DNA of 64,000 nt from Paulownia fortunei (GCA_019321725.1 CM033118.1:9946071-10010070); one strand, 5' to 3'; counted from the stretch's first letter, positions 33,481 through 45,840 are shown. Numbers and translations: made by a program. Notes: generated by a model from the letters alone, not told the origin.

Positions 33481-34650
33481 TATGGATGTTTCCATTGGTG
33501 AATCTTTTTTGGATGAACGATTATATGCCATCACATCACCTTATTGGTTTGCACAATTTGCTAACTATGTTGTGATAGGAGCCTTTCCCCATAATTTTTC
33601 TTTTTATCAGAAGAAAAAGTTCTTATCCAAAGTCAAACATTATGTATGGGAAAAAGCATTTTTGTTTAAAGTTTGTGCCCATAATATTGTATGACCATGT
33701 GCGCCTGAAGAATAGACATACTCTATTTTGCACCATTGTCATGACCAGGAGGTAGGTGGTCACTTTGGTCCTATAAAAACAAAGGCAAAGGTTCTCTAAT
33801 CTAATTTTTATTGGCCAACTTTGTTTAAACATGCATATGTTGCTTCATGTGAAAGGTGCCAAAGAACTGATAATATTTCTAGAAAGCATGAAATGCCTTT
33901 GAACAACATTCTTAAATGTGAATTGTTTGATGTTTTGGGTATTGATTTTATAGGGCCATTTTCTAGTTCTTGCTCTAATAAATACATGTTGCCGTAGATT
34001 ATGTGTCTAAGTGGGTAGAGGCGGAAGTATTGAGAACTAATGATGCTAGGGTTGTTAAGTTTTTAAAAAAAGCATATTTTCACTATATTTGGCACCCCTA
34101 GGGATATTAGTGATGGGGGTACACATTTTTGCAATAAACAAGCAAATATGGTATCACCTATAAAATTGCTACCCCTTATCACCCTAAAACAAGTGGACAA
34201 GTCAAAGTGTTTAATAGGGAACTCAAAAGAATTCTGGAAAAAATAGCTTGACTAGGAAAAATTGGGCATTGCACATTGGTGACGCTTTATGGGCTTATAG
34301 GACTGTATATAAAACACCTATTGGCATGCTCTATAGAGGTTGGTCTTTGGTAAATCATATCATCTCCCTATTGAGCTTGAACATCATTCATATTAGGCTA
34401 CAAAATTTCTTGACTTTGATATGAAATCTACAAGGCAAAACAGGTTGCTCCAATTAAATGAGATAGAAGAATTCCGGCATCAAGCATATGAAAATGCCAA
34501 GTTATACAAGGACAGGACAAAACGATGGCATGACAAGCGCATCACTAAGAGGGAATTTATTGAGCAGGACACAGTGTTGTTGTGTAATTCAAGGATGCAA
34601 CTCTTCTTAGGCAAGTTGAAGTCTAAATAGTCTAGGCCCTCTAAAGTGAC
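33481..34650 (+). pseudogene. Element D integrase
   Basis: The open part 33425-33694 (89 aa) covers the RNase H-integrase tether ([27 protein letters not shown]). The zinc region HHCHDQEVGGHFG ... CERCQRT is intact, unlike in A. The core has GIDFIGPF (first Asp), [11 protein letters not shown] (second Asp kept near 34110) and [12 protein letters not shown], where the usual catalytic Glu is Lys. The C-terminal open part 34421-34630 (69 aa) has [31 protein letters not shown] and FLGKLKSK. Stops and frameshifts near 33700, 33990 and 34060. Confidence 0.86.
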
Positions 34651-36035
34651 TAAAGCCTTTCACTCCAATAAACACATCCAAGGATGTTTTCTCATATTAT
34701 GGAGGGATTTGTGTACTTATCATTTAATATTTATATGTAGGTGTGTGTAGATGCAACATGGAGAAAAAGATCCAAAAGAAGAAGAAAAGAAAGAAAAAAA
34801 GCTAAGGCATAGGCACCGTGGCACCACCTAAAACTAAGGAGAAGGCCGTGGCACCACCTAAAACTAAGGAGAAGGCGCCTCGGCACCGTGTAGGGCATTG
34901 CGGCGTCAAATAGGGAAAGAAAACTAAAGTAATCGGCATCACTGCACCATGCAGTATGCCGTAACACGGGAAAAATCAGAGAAGATGGCCCCTCAGCATT
35001 GTGCAGGGCGCCACAGCTCCATTCGTGGGCAAAAAATCGCACCACGACGCCAATTACTTAATATAAAAAAAAAAAAAGCTCTTTCTTTGCAACAAGTGGC
35101 GGTGAAGGGCTAAATTTGGCATCTTCCGTAATGTATACATACTAGATACATCTCACACATCACCACCCATGTGATATTCTTGTATATACACTATATACAC
35201 TATATACATACTACACATCACACTTTACATCAGACAATTCATCACCCACACATACTATAAACCTAAATTCTCACACATATTTCCTCTCCAGCTAAAACAT
35301 ACAATTCTCCATAATTCTACACATATTACACCAAGAACACACACACCCATTGTCAAGGAGTTTAGAATTTGAAGGCAAGAAAAGGAGAAAATTTATTGGG
35401 AAATTGAAAATTTTGAAGAAAAAGAGAAGAATCACTTTGTGGTTGTAATCTTCTACTCTAAATTATTCTTTTATTTTGTTTATTTTTAAGGAATTTGTGT
35501 GAATCATGATGTTAGGAAACACTTGGTGCATGCTTAATTTCAATATGAACTAAAACATATTTTGTTAAAGCTAGGAATCCATTTCTATGAGTTTATGAAT
35601 TGATATTTTATTTGTGTTATGGATGATGTTTTTAATTTGTGATGAGCATACAGTATATTTTTAATGCTTCTTGAGATTTGACCAATTTTGATATGATCTT
35701 TGTTGTTGTGATTGAGATCAAAAGATAGTGTTGCAACAAGTACTTATGTATAGTATGCCGTAGACTAGGTTGCTGTAGGGATATAGAATTTGGTACATGT
35801 AGTAGTCATATACGTGATTTTTGAATGGTAGAGGAATTCATAAAGCTCAATGCATCATTAGTAGATTAAACTTGTTATAGGGATATAGTAGGTTATCTTC
35901 TAGTGGTAGATTTGATATATCTCGAGAGGGAATATCAAATACAATTGGAAGTCCAGTTATCACACAACCAACCTCTAATCCTAACCACAAAATTATGAAA
36001 TTCATAATGAAGTAGAATGGTGATCAATGGCCTTG
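34651..36035 (+). repeat. Element D 3' untranslated region and LTR, first part
   Basis: Unlike A, D has almost no 3' region after integrase; Athila-like LTR sequence starts by about 34700 without a clear polypurine tract or TG boundary, so the LTR start is probably deleted. GC-richer DNA lies at 34800-35050. From about 35450 to 36030 the sequence follows the plan of the A LTR (TTTGTGTGAATCATG, AGCTAGGAATCCATTT, GTGATGAGCATACA). The minus-strand frame at 34731-35045 has no family match and I do not call it a gene. Broken at 36035 by a solo LTR. Confidence 0.6.
34816..34875 (+). repeat. Two exact 30-bp tandem repeats
   Basis: Positions 34816-34845 and 34846-34875 are identical and begin CCGTGGCACCACC. 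The surrounding 34805-35045 segment repeats related GGCACCGTG and GCACCATGCAG words. It is GC-rich compared with the rest of the D LTR. Confidence 0.9.
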
Positions 36036-38876
36036 TGTAACACCCCTATTACTACACAACCATATATATTGTATAATTTGACGAGATAGAGCTTGTGTGT
36101 ACGTGTAATATATTTTTTTTAACATTTTAAGAAAAGCTAAATCACTTCTTACATGCACAACCCTGTTTAAAATAGAAGGATCAGTATTTATATAAAAACA
36201 CAACATCCACAACGACCACAATATTTACATACTTATTTATAGTAAAGTTTTAAAACAAAAATATAGTACCAATCTAAAAACATATTACACCAGACTCAAA
36301 ATATAACAAGCCAACAAAATAGCCCAACTGGTCGTCATCCTTGTACACACTCCCTCAAACACCTGTAGGAGCTCCAACAGCCGACCAGCCAGCCAAAGAT
36401 GCTTCAAGCATCGTCGTACTCACCTACAATGCAAATGCTCAGCAAGTAAAGATTATGCATGTCAAAGAATAATCCACAATATCAAGTCATGCAACTCAAA
36501 ATGCTATGCTCACAATGCAATTTTATGCATCAAAATATTTCTCTCAAAATTATTTCTTTCTTGGCCCCCTGACCAACGCTACTATCCCATGCATCGGAAA
36601 AGAGCTCTGTACACCGCCATAATCCAATGGCCAATAATCATATAAGCATGCAAATCCATGCATACTCATACACATGCAAATCCATGCACGCGAACCTGCA
36701 AATCCATGCATGCTTCGGTGCACTAGTAGTGGTCAGCAAAACATTTTCCTTTCTTTGAATCATGCCATGCAATGCAAGATTTATCACAATGCTCGTATAT
36801 GATGCATGCACGTGCTAATGACAATGCCCATGTATGTATGCTCAATGGAGAGCCCTCTACTATGCACATATGATTTATGATATTACATATAATTCACACA
36901 TCTACTATGTCTATGCATTGTGGTTGCAAATGAATCTTTACTTACCTTTCACTTGGTTGGTGGCTTAGTCTAAATTTGTTTAGTATTCCTCTCCAACCTT
37001 AGATGTAAAATAGCCTGTAATATTACCCAACATCAAGCACCATTCCCAATTTGGCAAGTTGAAAGCACAAAATCTCATACTAGACCTTAAACACCAAGCT
37101 ATAAGCTAACAATCAAGCTTTCACAAACTAGAACCCAATATAGCCCCTCAAATACCTCAATTTCTCATCTTAAATACATGAAAACATCATGTAATTGAAG
37201 TATTATAACTCTAATAGCATGTACCTAATTGTTAACACTCAATAGTAACATGTCTAAGTTGAAACATGCTAAGTGATCAAATGTGGCAGATTCACATTTT
37301 CATATTTTCTTGCTGTCAAGTTTAGTTGCATGATAATTTTAACATCCCTAAGCATATCCAATCACTCCCAAATTTTTACCACAATTAGATAACATGTATA
37401 TAAATGTAACCATATCATATAATTGCTAAAACTCATGGATATAGCTTCCCAAGTTCAGCTCTCTTCACGACATACTGAAACAGATTATTTCCTACCGTGA
37501 CAGTTTTGCACACTTCATGACATTAATGGTTTTAGCACCCTTAAGTATATTCAATCACTCCAAAATTTTCACCATACTTAGATAACATATATAAGAAGAC
37601 AACCAGGTAATATTATTACCAAAAATAATGGATTTAACTCCCCTAATTCAGTCTCCTTCACAGCACACCCAAACAGATTTTGCTATTTTGCCAGTTTGAG
37701 TGTTTCTCCAATATCATTCTCTATTTCAATTTCCAACTGATAAAACTTCATTCCAATACTATTAACTCATATATGGTTATGTAAATGGTAATAATTATAG
37801 ATTTTATTCAACATACCATATACTTTTGAAGCCTAAAACACAAGAAAACAGTAAGATGACAGTTTCTGCCACAAGTATTTCCTATTAAGTGTTTGTCATC
37901 AAAAACCCTTTCTTTGTGCACCAAAGTCTAAATAAAAACTTCATAACACTTTTATAAGAGATATTTAAATCTTAATAAACAATAAAACAATTCATAATAA
38001 TCTGAAAACCAAAGGCAAAACCGTAGATAAGTGTTACCTATGCAGATTTTGAGGTTAACTTGATGGTAATCACTTCTCCTTTGCTTTTCTTGCTTTTATT
38101 TCAACTTGGAATCAATTTGGATCACTTGGAGACCTTAAGGTGTGTGTTTGGAAGATGAAAATGGCTGAAATGAGGGTCTGGTCATGGCTTAAGGGTGAAG
38201 GGTTTGAGGTGTTCGCTTGAGATGTTAGCTTAAGCTTAATAAGAAAGCATGAGGTGGCAAGTAAATGGTAAAATCTGATTTTCTCCCTTATCTTGCAGCC
38301 CTAATCTTGTGTGTCTCACCTATTTTTATTTGGTTGTGACCTATCTTAGTCACCATTCATTCCCATAGTTATTTCCTATGTCCGGTCATTCGATCTCCAA
38401 ATCGATTCGTATCCGATTCTTAAAGAATTATCTAGTTTGCATTTCTAAAATCATATGCACATATGGGCCTTGTAATATGACACTTAAATAACATTATATC
38501 ATGTCCAATATCCCAAGTATACTAATTTACAAATATATATACTTTTGAAATAACTTGATCAAATCAAATTAAACCGTATAAGCTTACTAGTAACACTTTT
38601 AACACTTCCAAAATTATAACCTATATATCTCATCTATATCTAATATTAATCCACCTCATTTTCTTCTTATTTCAATATAAAATCAACTACTTAGATTAGG
38701 AAATTCAATAACTAATACCGTGCAAGAGCTTCAGAATTAAGTTTAATATTCAAGAATGTCGTATAAAATGAAATAAATTATGCAATGTCAATAGAAATAC
38801 AAATAGCATATAAAATTAACACGTAATGCATGAATCATATTTGGCCATGTGAGTAATAAGAGGCTCGGGTATCACA
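36036..38876 (-). repeat. Solo LTR of the F family (2841 bp) in the D LTR
   Basis: The plus reading is TGTAACACCCC...GGGTATCACA, the reverse of the F LTR (TGTGATACCC...). It is flanked by CCTTG on both sides (36031-36035 and 38877-38881). It lines up in reverse with the whole F 3' LTR, including the GCATGGATTT-type repeats and a TATA box. No internal sequence is present. It is a textbook solo LTR; the D LTR reading continues across it. Confidence 0.92.
36185..36198 (-). promoter_or_regulatory. TATA box of the F-family solo LTR
   Basis: The minus strand reads TTTTTATATAAATA followed by CTGATCC. The same context occurs at 44390-44400 and 52000-52011 in the two LTRs of F, so the motif is conserved across three copies. 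Confidence 0.55.
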
Positions 38877-38881
38877 CCTTG

Positions 38882-39112
38882 ACTCTTCTCATTATTGAAT
38901 TATATCCCCTACACTCTTTGATTTTTTGTTGTTGCTTTGTTATTTGTTAGTTTTATGTTCTTTTAAGTCAACCAATCACTATTCAATCCAATCAAGTATA
39001 GTCGTATAAGTCAAGATCTGATACTTGCATACATGCTTCCTTGGGAAACGATATACATATGCTCATACACTTTATTACTTGTTGACTAGTGAACTTGCTA
39101 GTCCTTGTTGCA
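38882..39112 (+). repeat. Element D 3' LTR, last part
   Basis: Resumes after the CCTTG target and ends about TTGTTGCA at 39112. The stretch TTATTACTTGTTGACTAGTG and CTTGCTAGT matches the last 70 bases of the A LTR (14309-14350). The exact end and target duplication are not certain. Confidence 0.65.
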
Positions 39113-39781
39113 CATAAATGATACGCACTCCAAGTTCTTCTATAGACTAATTAGCAGATCAAAGAAAATATTGAGTTTTTCCCTTTGAGGAGTAAAGCTG
39201 GGAGAAGTTTTAAGTTTTAAGTTTCAAGCGTTCTTTTGCTAGGAAGTCAGTAGATGAGGGAAAATGTTGAGCTTATTTATAGATACAGAAGGATGCATAT
39301 CTATTTGTCTTCTAATGAAATCTAAAAAAATGATCTTTTGAAAAGACAAAATGACTTTAAATCTAACATTGAGCCTTGCCATAATGGGTAAATGTAAAAA
39401 AGTTACTGATGATTTAAAATGAAAAACATTTGAAAAGATACATTAGTATCAGTGCCCATTATTAACTATAGCTTTGAAAATATACGCCTCAGATGATTTT
39501 TGCTTGAAAAGTCGTGAATCAACTTAAAAAATCTATGCCAATAAACTTGAGTATTAATAAACTTGGACCATAAACATAAGACCATTTCAGCAAATATATC
39601 TCTAATTTTAACTTATCAATTAAAATTATTTTCCCTGAGTTATATGTCTTCCCCTTAAATCATATGTCTTCCCCCTAAATAGAATACTGCAATCAACATT
39701 AAATATTTAAATCAAGCAAGGCTAATTCTCATCTTAGGAAGACAAACCTAGAGTCATAAAAGGGTTTTGTGAAAATGTCAG
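39113..39781 (-). other. Element H 3' region, probably untranslated region plus partial LTR
   Basis: No coding match. On the minus strand it follows the RNase H frame directly. It contains two copies of a purine-rich word near 39650-39690 (AGGGGGAAGACATATG and AAGGGGAAGACATATA), which may be a duplicated polypurine tract. No clear TG...CA LTR edge could be set. Confidence 0.4.
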
Positions 39782-41099
39782 TTAATTGATTCTAAATGTT
39801 AATGTATTCGATTGATAATTTTTTCTCTTTATGTGGTCTTTGATTAAATGATGTCTAATATCAATGTGCTTTATCCTTAAGTATAGCACTAGGTTGTATG
39901 TAATTGCAGTAGCAATTGTATTATCATAGTAGATTGGTGTCATCTTCGTGTCGATTCCATAGTCCTTTAAATGTTGATGCATACACAGTATGTGAGCACA
40001 ACAATTTTTTGTTGCAATAAACTCAGCCTCTGCTATAGACGTAGCTATAGAGGCTTTTTCCTTGCTCAATCATGACACCAGTCGACTACCTAACCTTTAA
40101 CATGTTCCATGAGTACATTTTCTATCAATTTTGAAACTTGCATAATTGATATCTGAATATAAAGATTAACAGTAGAATACTTAGGTACTAAAGCCCCACG
40201 TTAAGTGCACTTTTTAAGTACTTTAGAATTCTCATGGAAACATTATAAATAGATTTTTTAGGGTCAAATTGAAAATGAGCATATATACCAGCAACATATT
40301 GGTAGTTAAGTAGAGAGCCTATCAAACCTCGATAAATGGTAACATTCAAAAATTTACCATTTTCGTCTTTGTCAGGATATTTCCATAGGGATTTTCACTA
40401 GAGTGTAGAAACTGAATTTATTTAGTACATTCCTTGTAGATTTGGCTGGATTTATGAAGACACCTTCACTTAGTTGTTTAACTTGCAGCTCGAGCAAGAA
40501 GTTCAACTCCACCATCATGCTCATTTCAAACTTTGTCTACATCAGCTTAGAAATTTTTTCACATAGTTCTTTATCTATACAACCAAAAATAATATCATTG
40601 ACATAAAATTGAATAAGCAGAATATCCAATTTGCATAGTATTCTAAATAAGGTTGAATCTATTTTTCCTTTTGCAAACTTTTTTATAGAAGAAATTAAGA
40701 AAGATTGTCTAACCAGACTCACAATGCTTACTTCAATCTATAAAGCGCATTGTCCAGTTTGTAGGCAAACTCTATTAGAAAGTTGAATAAGAATCCTGGA
40801 CGTTGCTGCATGTAAACTTCTTCTTATAGCTTTCCCTTTACAAATGCACTTTTGATGTCCATGTGATAGACTTTGAAGTCTTTGTAAGCTACATAAGCAA
40901 AGAATATCTTGATTGCTTTGAGTCTCGTCACATGAGCAAATATTTCATCAAAATCTATGCCCTCTTCTTGTGAATACCCTTTTGCAACCAATCTCACTTT
41001 GTTTTTGATGATAATTCCCTATTCATCCATCTTGTATCAAAAGACCCACTTGTTTCTAGTAACTCTTGATAAGTTGGTCTAGGAACTAGTGTTTCAACT
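39782..41099 (-). pseudogene. Element H RNase H and RT
   Basis: The minus-strand open part 39782-40069 (95 aa) has SIAEAEFIATKNCCAHILCMHQHLKDYGI and IKHIDIRHHLIKDHIK blocks, the SIRE-type RNase H. The part 40537-40722 holds LIQFYVNDIIFGCIDKELCEKISKLM, the RT active site; YVND stands where the family has YVDD, another Asp-to-Asn change. Upstream (to 41099) [19 protein letters not shown], YxMDIKSAF and RNKWVF blocks can be read between stops. At 41099 the gene breaks inside the pre-RT block ETLVPRP where LTR G begins. Confidence 0.84.
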
Positions 41100-42017
41100 T
41101 GTTGGGTTCGCAAAATCGCGGGACATAACACAACAAAGTTATAAATTTATAAAACAATATGCATAACATTTATACAAGTAGTCCTATATTTGATGTGATT
41201 TTCAGTTACACCCGAATACTTTCATTTAACTAAAACAAAATAAAGTTCGTGATTATACCTTCAAGTGCACCCCTAATCTTAATTAGGTCCAGTTCAAATA
41301 ATTCAATTATTTAATTAATTAAATTAAATTAACTATTTAATTAATTCTAGCTCCAAGTTAATTAATCTCCATTAATCTACTTGATCCAACTCTTAGGAAA
41401 ATTCTAGATAGAAGTGATGTGTAATCTATTAAGTTCACAACTAAGCTAGCAGTGGGCTTTCAACTATTGCAACTTAGTGAATATATTAAATATATTCTAA
41501 TTAATCTATCTTGAAATTAATTCCTTAATTCTGAGAACCTCAAAAGTAAATGGATGCACCTAGTAGTACCTCTTGACTATCTAGTCCCAAGTGAAATAGT
41601 ATGAGAACCTATTTCTATTACGAGTAACATGCAAGTTCAGTCCTTTCATCAACTAATCTCATAATTAAGTCTAGGGCATAGATTATTAGTCAAAACTCTA
41701 TTTGAATTCATAACTATATTATCATTGCTAGTCACATTAACTCATAATGAATCATTAGAAAACCCAATCTACTATTCTTCCTGCTCTAGCTAGAGTTTTT
41801 TTGGGTTAAGGACTATGAAATATAGGAGGTTTACCTATTCTATGGATAGGTAAATGATCATTTGTTGTCCACTCATTAACTTCCATACACGAAGACCATA
41901 CACCCAACATAAACCCCTTACGGTTTTCATATAATTAGAAAATGCATCAAAGCATATAATGCCGTGGACAAGGCTACTATGGTGCCTCAAGTCAAAGGAG
42001 TAAGTCATTCACTATCG
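41100..42017 (-). repeat. Fragment G: copia LTR, inner end, minus orientation
   Basis: The plus reading starts TGTTGGGTTCGC, the reverse of the GCGAACCCAACA end of the copia family LTR (C, I, J). It continues with the TTAATTAA-rich block (41290-41350) and the block with CTTGACTTGAGGCACC in reverse near 41990. It stops at ACTATCG (42017), where F LTR sequence begins. The rest of this LTR and any internal region are absent, so this is a truncated copy inserted in H. Confidence 0.85.
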
Positions 42018-43830
42018 TGAATTTTAATATTATATGTATATTTAAATCATACACTTGGGACAACTAGACATACAATATTATAATTTAAATATTATATAAC
42101 TAGGTTCATAGGTTTGTAACACTATCGGTGCACAAACTTATCAATCGGGCAAGAATAGATGATTTTTGGGTGAAGAACCTAATGAACAGACATAGGAATT
42201 AGCTATGGGAATGAATAGTGATGAAGATAGGTTGCAACCAAATAGGAATATGTGAAACACACAACATTAGGGCTGCAAGATAAGGGAGAAAATCAGATTA
42301 TACCATTACATGCCACTTCAAGCTTATGCCACCTCATGCTTAGACTTATCAAGCTAGCACCTCAACCTATTCTTCACTCTTAAGCTAACAACCACGACTT
42401 GAACCATATTCTAAACCATTTCAGCTTCTAAATACATGTAAAAATATCTCTAAATAGGTCCTAAGTGATTCCAATCAAAAAAGGAGGCAAAACAAGCAAA
42501 GGGAACGAGAAATAACTAAGTTCAAGTAGAAAACTGTGCAATGTGAGCTTAACCTACGAGTTTGGCATGAATTTCAGATTTATTTTGAGGTTTATTGGTT
42601 TATTAAGCTTTGAATATTATTTATAAATGTGTTAGGATGTTATTAGATAGGATTTGATGCATAAAGAAAGGGTTTGTGGTTGGAAATATTTGATAGAAAA
42701 CACTTGTGCTAGAAACTGTCACCTTGCTGTATTCTTGTGTTTTAGGCTTCAAAAGTGTATGGTATGTTGAATAAAACTGTAATCATCATCATATACATGT
42801 TTATATATTTTAAGAGTATTGGAATGAATTTTGATCGGTTAGAAATTGAAATAGAGAATGATATTGGAGAAACACTCAAACTGCCAAAGTAGCAAAATCT
42901 GTTTTGGTGTGCTGTGAAGGAGACTGAATTAGGGGAGATAAATCCACTAGTTTTGGAAATAATATAACCTGGTTTTCTCTGTTTATATGTTATATAAGTG
43001 TGTTAAAAATTTGGGAGAGATTGAATATACGTAAGGGTGCCAAAACCATTAATGTCATGAAGTGCGTAAAACTGTCATGGTAGGAAAAATCTGCTTCACT
43101 ATGCTGTGAAAGGAGCTGAACTTGGAAGCTATATCCGTGAGTTTTAGAAATTATATGACATGGTTACATTTATATACATTTTATCTAAGTGTGGTAAAAA
43201 TTTTGGAGTGATTGGATATGTTTAGGGATGTCAAAATTATCATGAAACTAAATTGGACAATAAGTAAATATGAAAATATGAATCTGTCCCATTTGATAAC
43301 TTAGCATATTTCAACCTAGACATGTTGCTATTGAGTGTTAAAAATTAGGTACATGATATTAGAGTTATAATACTTTAATTATATAATGTTTACATGTATC
43401 TAAGATGAGAAATTAAGGTATTGGAGAGACTAGATTGGGTTCTAGTTTGTAAAACCTAGATAGCTTGGTGTTTAAGATCTTAGTATGATATTTTATGCTT
43501 TCAACTTGTCAAATTGGGAATGGTACTTGATGTTGGTAATATTACAGGCTATTTTACATCTAAGATTGGAGGAGAACAATAAACAAATCTAGACTAAGCC
43601 ATCAACGAAGTGAAAGATAAGTAAAGATTTATTTGCAACTACAATTCATATATATAGTAGATATGTGAATTATATGTAATATCATAAATCATATGTGCAT
43701 AGTAGAGGGCTCTCAATTGAGCATACATACATGGGCATTGTCATTGGCACGTGCATGCATCATATACGCACGTTGTGATAAATCTTATTTGCACGGTATG
43801 ATTGTGAGAAAGGAAAATATTTTGCGGACC

Positions 43831-43930
43831 AAGCATGCATGGATTTGCAGGTTCGCGTGCATGGATTTGCATGCGCATAAGTATGCATGGATTTGCATGC
43901 GTATGAGTATGCATGGATTTGCATGCTTAT
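43831..43930 (+). repeat. Short tandem array rich in GCATGGATTTGCATG
   Basis: Four copies of GCATGGATTTGCA start at 43837, 43859, 43885 and 43911 (spacing 22, 26, 26 bp). They are joined by GCGTATGAGTAT-like spacers. Related arrays lie at 51440-51540 in the 3' LTR and, reversed, at about 36640-36720 in the solo LTR, so the array belongs to the family LTR. Confidence 0.88.
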
Positions 43931-44389
43931 ATGATTATTGGTCATTGGATTATGACGGTGTACAGAGCTTTTTTTTGGTGCATAGGATAGTAGCATTGGT
44001 CAGGGGCCAAGAAAGAAATAATTTTGAGAGAAATATTTTGATGCATAAAATTGAATTGTGGGATTGCATGTTGAGATACATGACTTGATATTGTGGATTA
44101 TTCTTTGACATGCATAATCATTACTTGTTGAATGTTAGCTCATATAGTTTATGCTTTGTCGGTGAGTACGGCGATGCTTGAAGCATCTTTTATTGGTTGG
44201 GCGATGGTTGGAGCTCCTGCAGGTGTCTGAGAGATTGTGTACATGGATGACGACCTGTTGGACTATTTTGTTGGCTTGTTATATTTTGAGTCTGTTGTAT
44301 TATATTTTTAGACTGGTACTATATTTCATTTTTAAAACTTAACTGTAAATAAGTATATAAATATTGGGTCGTTGTGGGTGTTGTGTGCT

Positions 44390-44400
44390 TTTATAAAATA
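44390..44400 (+). promoter_or_regulatory. TATA box of the F 5' LTR
   Basis: TTTATAAAATA precedes CTGATCCTGC, about 180 bp before the LTR end. The same context is in the 3' LTR and the solo LTR. A likely LTR promoter core. Confidence 0.55.
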
Positions 44401-44580
44401 CTGATCCTGCTATATACATGACATGTGTTAGAAAGTATTTTAAACAGGGTTGTGCATGTAAGAAGTGATTTATCTTTTCTTAAAGTGTTACAAAAAAAAA
44501 ATATTCCATGTATGCACACAGGTTCTATCATGTCAAATTATAATATATATCTAGTTGTGTAGTAATGGGGTGTTACAGAG

Positions 44581-44593
44581 TGGTATCAGAGCC
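44581..44593 (+). other. Element F primer binding site
   Basis: TGGTATCAGAGCC lies three bases after the LTR end, a full initiator-Met tRNA type site. Confidence 0.92.
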
Positions 44594-44748
44594 TAGGTCT
44601 TGATTTTGTAGACTGTTTATGTACATGATGTTAGAACTTGCGGAGCGCAGCCACGCCAGTAAGTTTTATATTATCATATATTGCATTATATATTCCATGA
44701 ATTATATTGGCCATATGTTGTCAAACTTGTGTAAAACAGCGCTGCAAA

Positions 44749-45840
44749 ATGGTGAGAACTCGTGGGGAGAGTAGTAGTGGTGCTAGAGCGCAGAGAAATG
44801 AGACACCCACCCTGATTAATGATCGAGATACCATGGTTAACCAATTATAGAGTTGGTTGAACGACAGTTCGAACAAATTCAGCAACTGATTCGACAGAGA
44901 GATAATGGTGAGCAACCACGGGTGGAGGTAAACTAACAGCGGGCGGACTATATATATATAGTGAGAGAACAATTTAGGAGGCTGGATCCCCTAATATTTG
45001 AGGATACGATTGATTCTACCGCTGTAGAGAGACTAGTTGAGGACCCTGGAAAATATGTTCCAATATACTAGGGTGCCAGTAGAGGAGAGGGTAATGTGTG
45101 CCACTTTCATGCTTCGCGGTAGTGCAGGCCATTGGTGACATGATCAGGAGCATAGAGGACATTACTACCATGAGCTGGGATAGATTCAAGGAGTTATTCC
45201 GAAATAAATATTTCACAGCCCCAGTTCGCATGATGAAGATGAATGAGTTTACACAACTGCGATAAGGAGCAATAACTATTGGGGAATATATTCATAAATT
45301 TGAACAACTGTCCAGGTTTGCTACGCACATGGTCAGCACTGAAGCACTTAAAGTAGAGAGATTTCTGGAGGGTTTGAGGCCAGAGTTATACTGGGATGTC
45401 AATATGGCGGGTATTCAAGGGGTGATATTTTCACAGGTAGCTGAGAGAGGACTAGTAGCAGAACAGGCTGAATTGAGAATCGCTCGTACATAAGAGGCTC
45501 GACAGCAATTCAAACAGCAGGGATAGAGATGGACTCTGGGCAACAGAGGCCAATCTAAATGCAGAGGCCGATCCACATATAGAAGCCGAGATTTAAATTT
45601 CAAGGAGAACAAGGCTAACAACAAGAAGGTCAAAATAAGAGGCCACAGGTCGAACAAGAAAAAGCACCGATGCCAGAAGCTGTGTGTCAGAAATATGGTA
45701 ATCGACATACTGGAGGCTGCTATATAGATCCCAGGACGTGTTTTTTATGTGGAATACTGGGACATATTGCTAAATTTTACCTAGGTAAACAAAATCAGAC
45801 CAGCCAAAAGAATATACCAGCCAAGGTATTCACCATGACC
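44749..45840 (+). pseudogene. Element F gag
   Basis: The ATG at 44749 opens MVRTRGESSSGARAQRNETP, a typical start for these chromovirus gags, and a TAG follows about 30 codons on. The capsid blocks are readable in shifted frames: VPVEERVMCATFMLRGSAGHW near 45090, then WDRFKELFRNKYF and MNEFTQLR-like reading near 45180-45260. The C-terminus has an Arg/Gln-rich stretch. The zinc knuckle CFLCGILGHIAKFY at about 45735-45780 keeps Cys, Cys and His but has Tyr for the last Cys. At least five stops. Nonfunctional. Confidence 0.85.

Larger units (their letters stand above)
14354..39112 (+). mobile_element. Element D: Athila-like Ty3/gypsy element split by C, E and an F-family solo LTR
   Basis: Parts in order: protease and linker (14354-14860), RT (14861-15613), [copia C with E inside], RT/RNase H (32832-33480), integrase (33481-34650), degraded 3' LTR (about 34700-36035 and 38882-39112), with an F-family solo LTR in the last gap. 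The RT reading passes from GHKISH to GIEVDRAK across the copia insertion. The left part (gag, 5' LTR) is missing at the A boundary and is either beyond A or lost. D is older and more decayed than A, C and E. Confidence 0.8.
39113..41099 (-). mobile_element. Element H: SIRE/Maximus-like Ty1/copia fragment
   Basis: This is a minus-strand copia piece of a different lineage from C, I and J. It holds the 3' untranslated region or LTR (39113-39781), RNase H and RT. On the left it meets the D LTR. On the right it is cut within RT by copia LTR G at 41100. Integrase and gag are not in the window. Confidence 0.75.
42018..44577 (+). repeat. Element F 5' LTR, 5'-truncated (2560 bp)
   Basis: Starts inside the LTR at TGAATTTTAATATTATATG, equivalent to position 49618 of the 3' LTR, and ends GGGGTGTTACA. 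The first 317 bp are missing, where copia LTR G abuts. The frame at 43693-44088 falls in the repeat block and is not considered a gene. Confidence 0.92.

Noticed and set aside
34731..35045. 104-aa minus-strand frame in the D LTR region
   Set aside because: It arises from the GC-rich repeats; no family match and no neighbouring gene context.
43693..44088. 131-aa open frame in the F 5' LTR
   Set aside because: It lies in the tandem array and LTR; its Cys/His/Met-rich text is a translation of the GCATGGATTTGCATG repeats, and the counterpart in the 3' LTR is broken.
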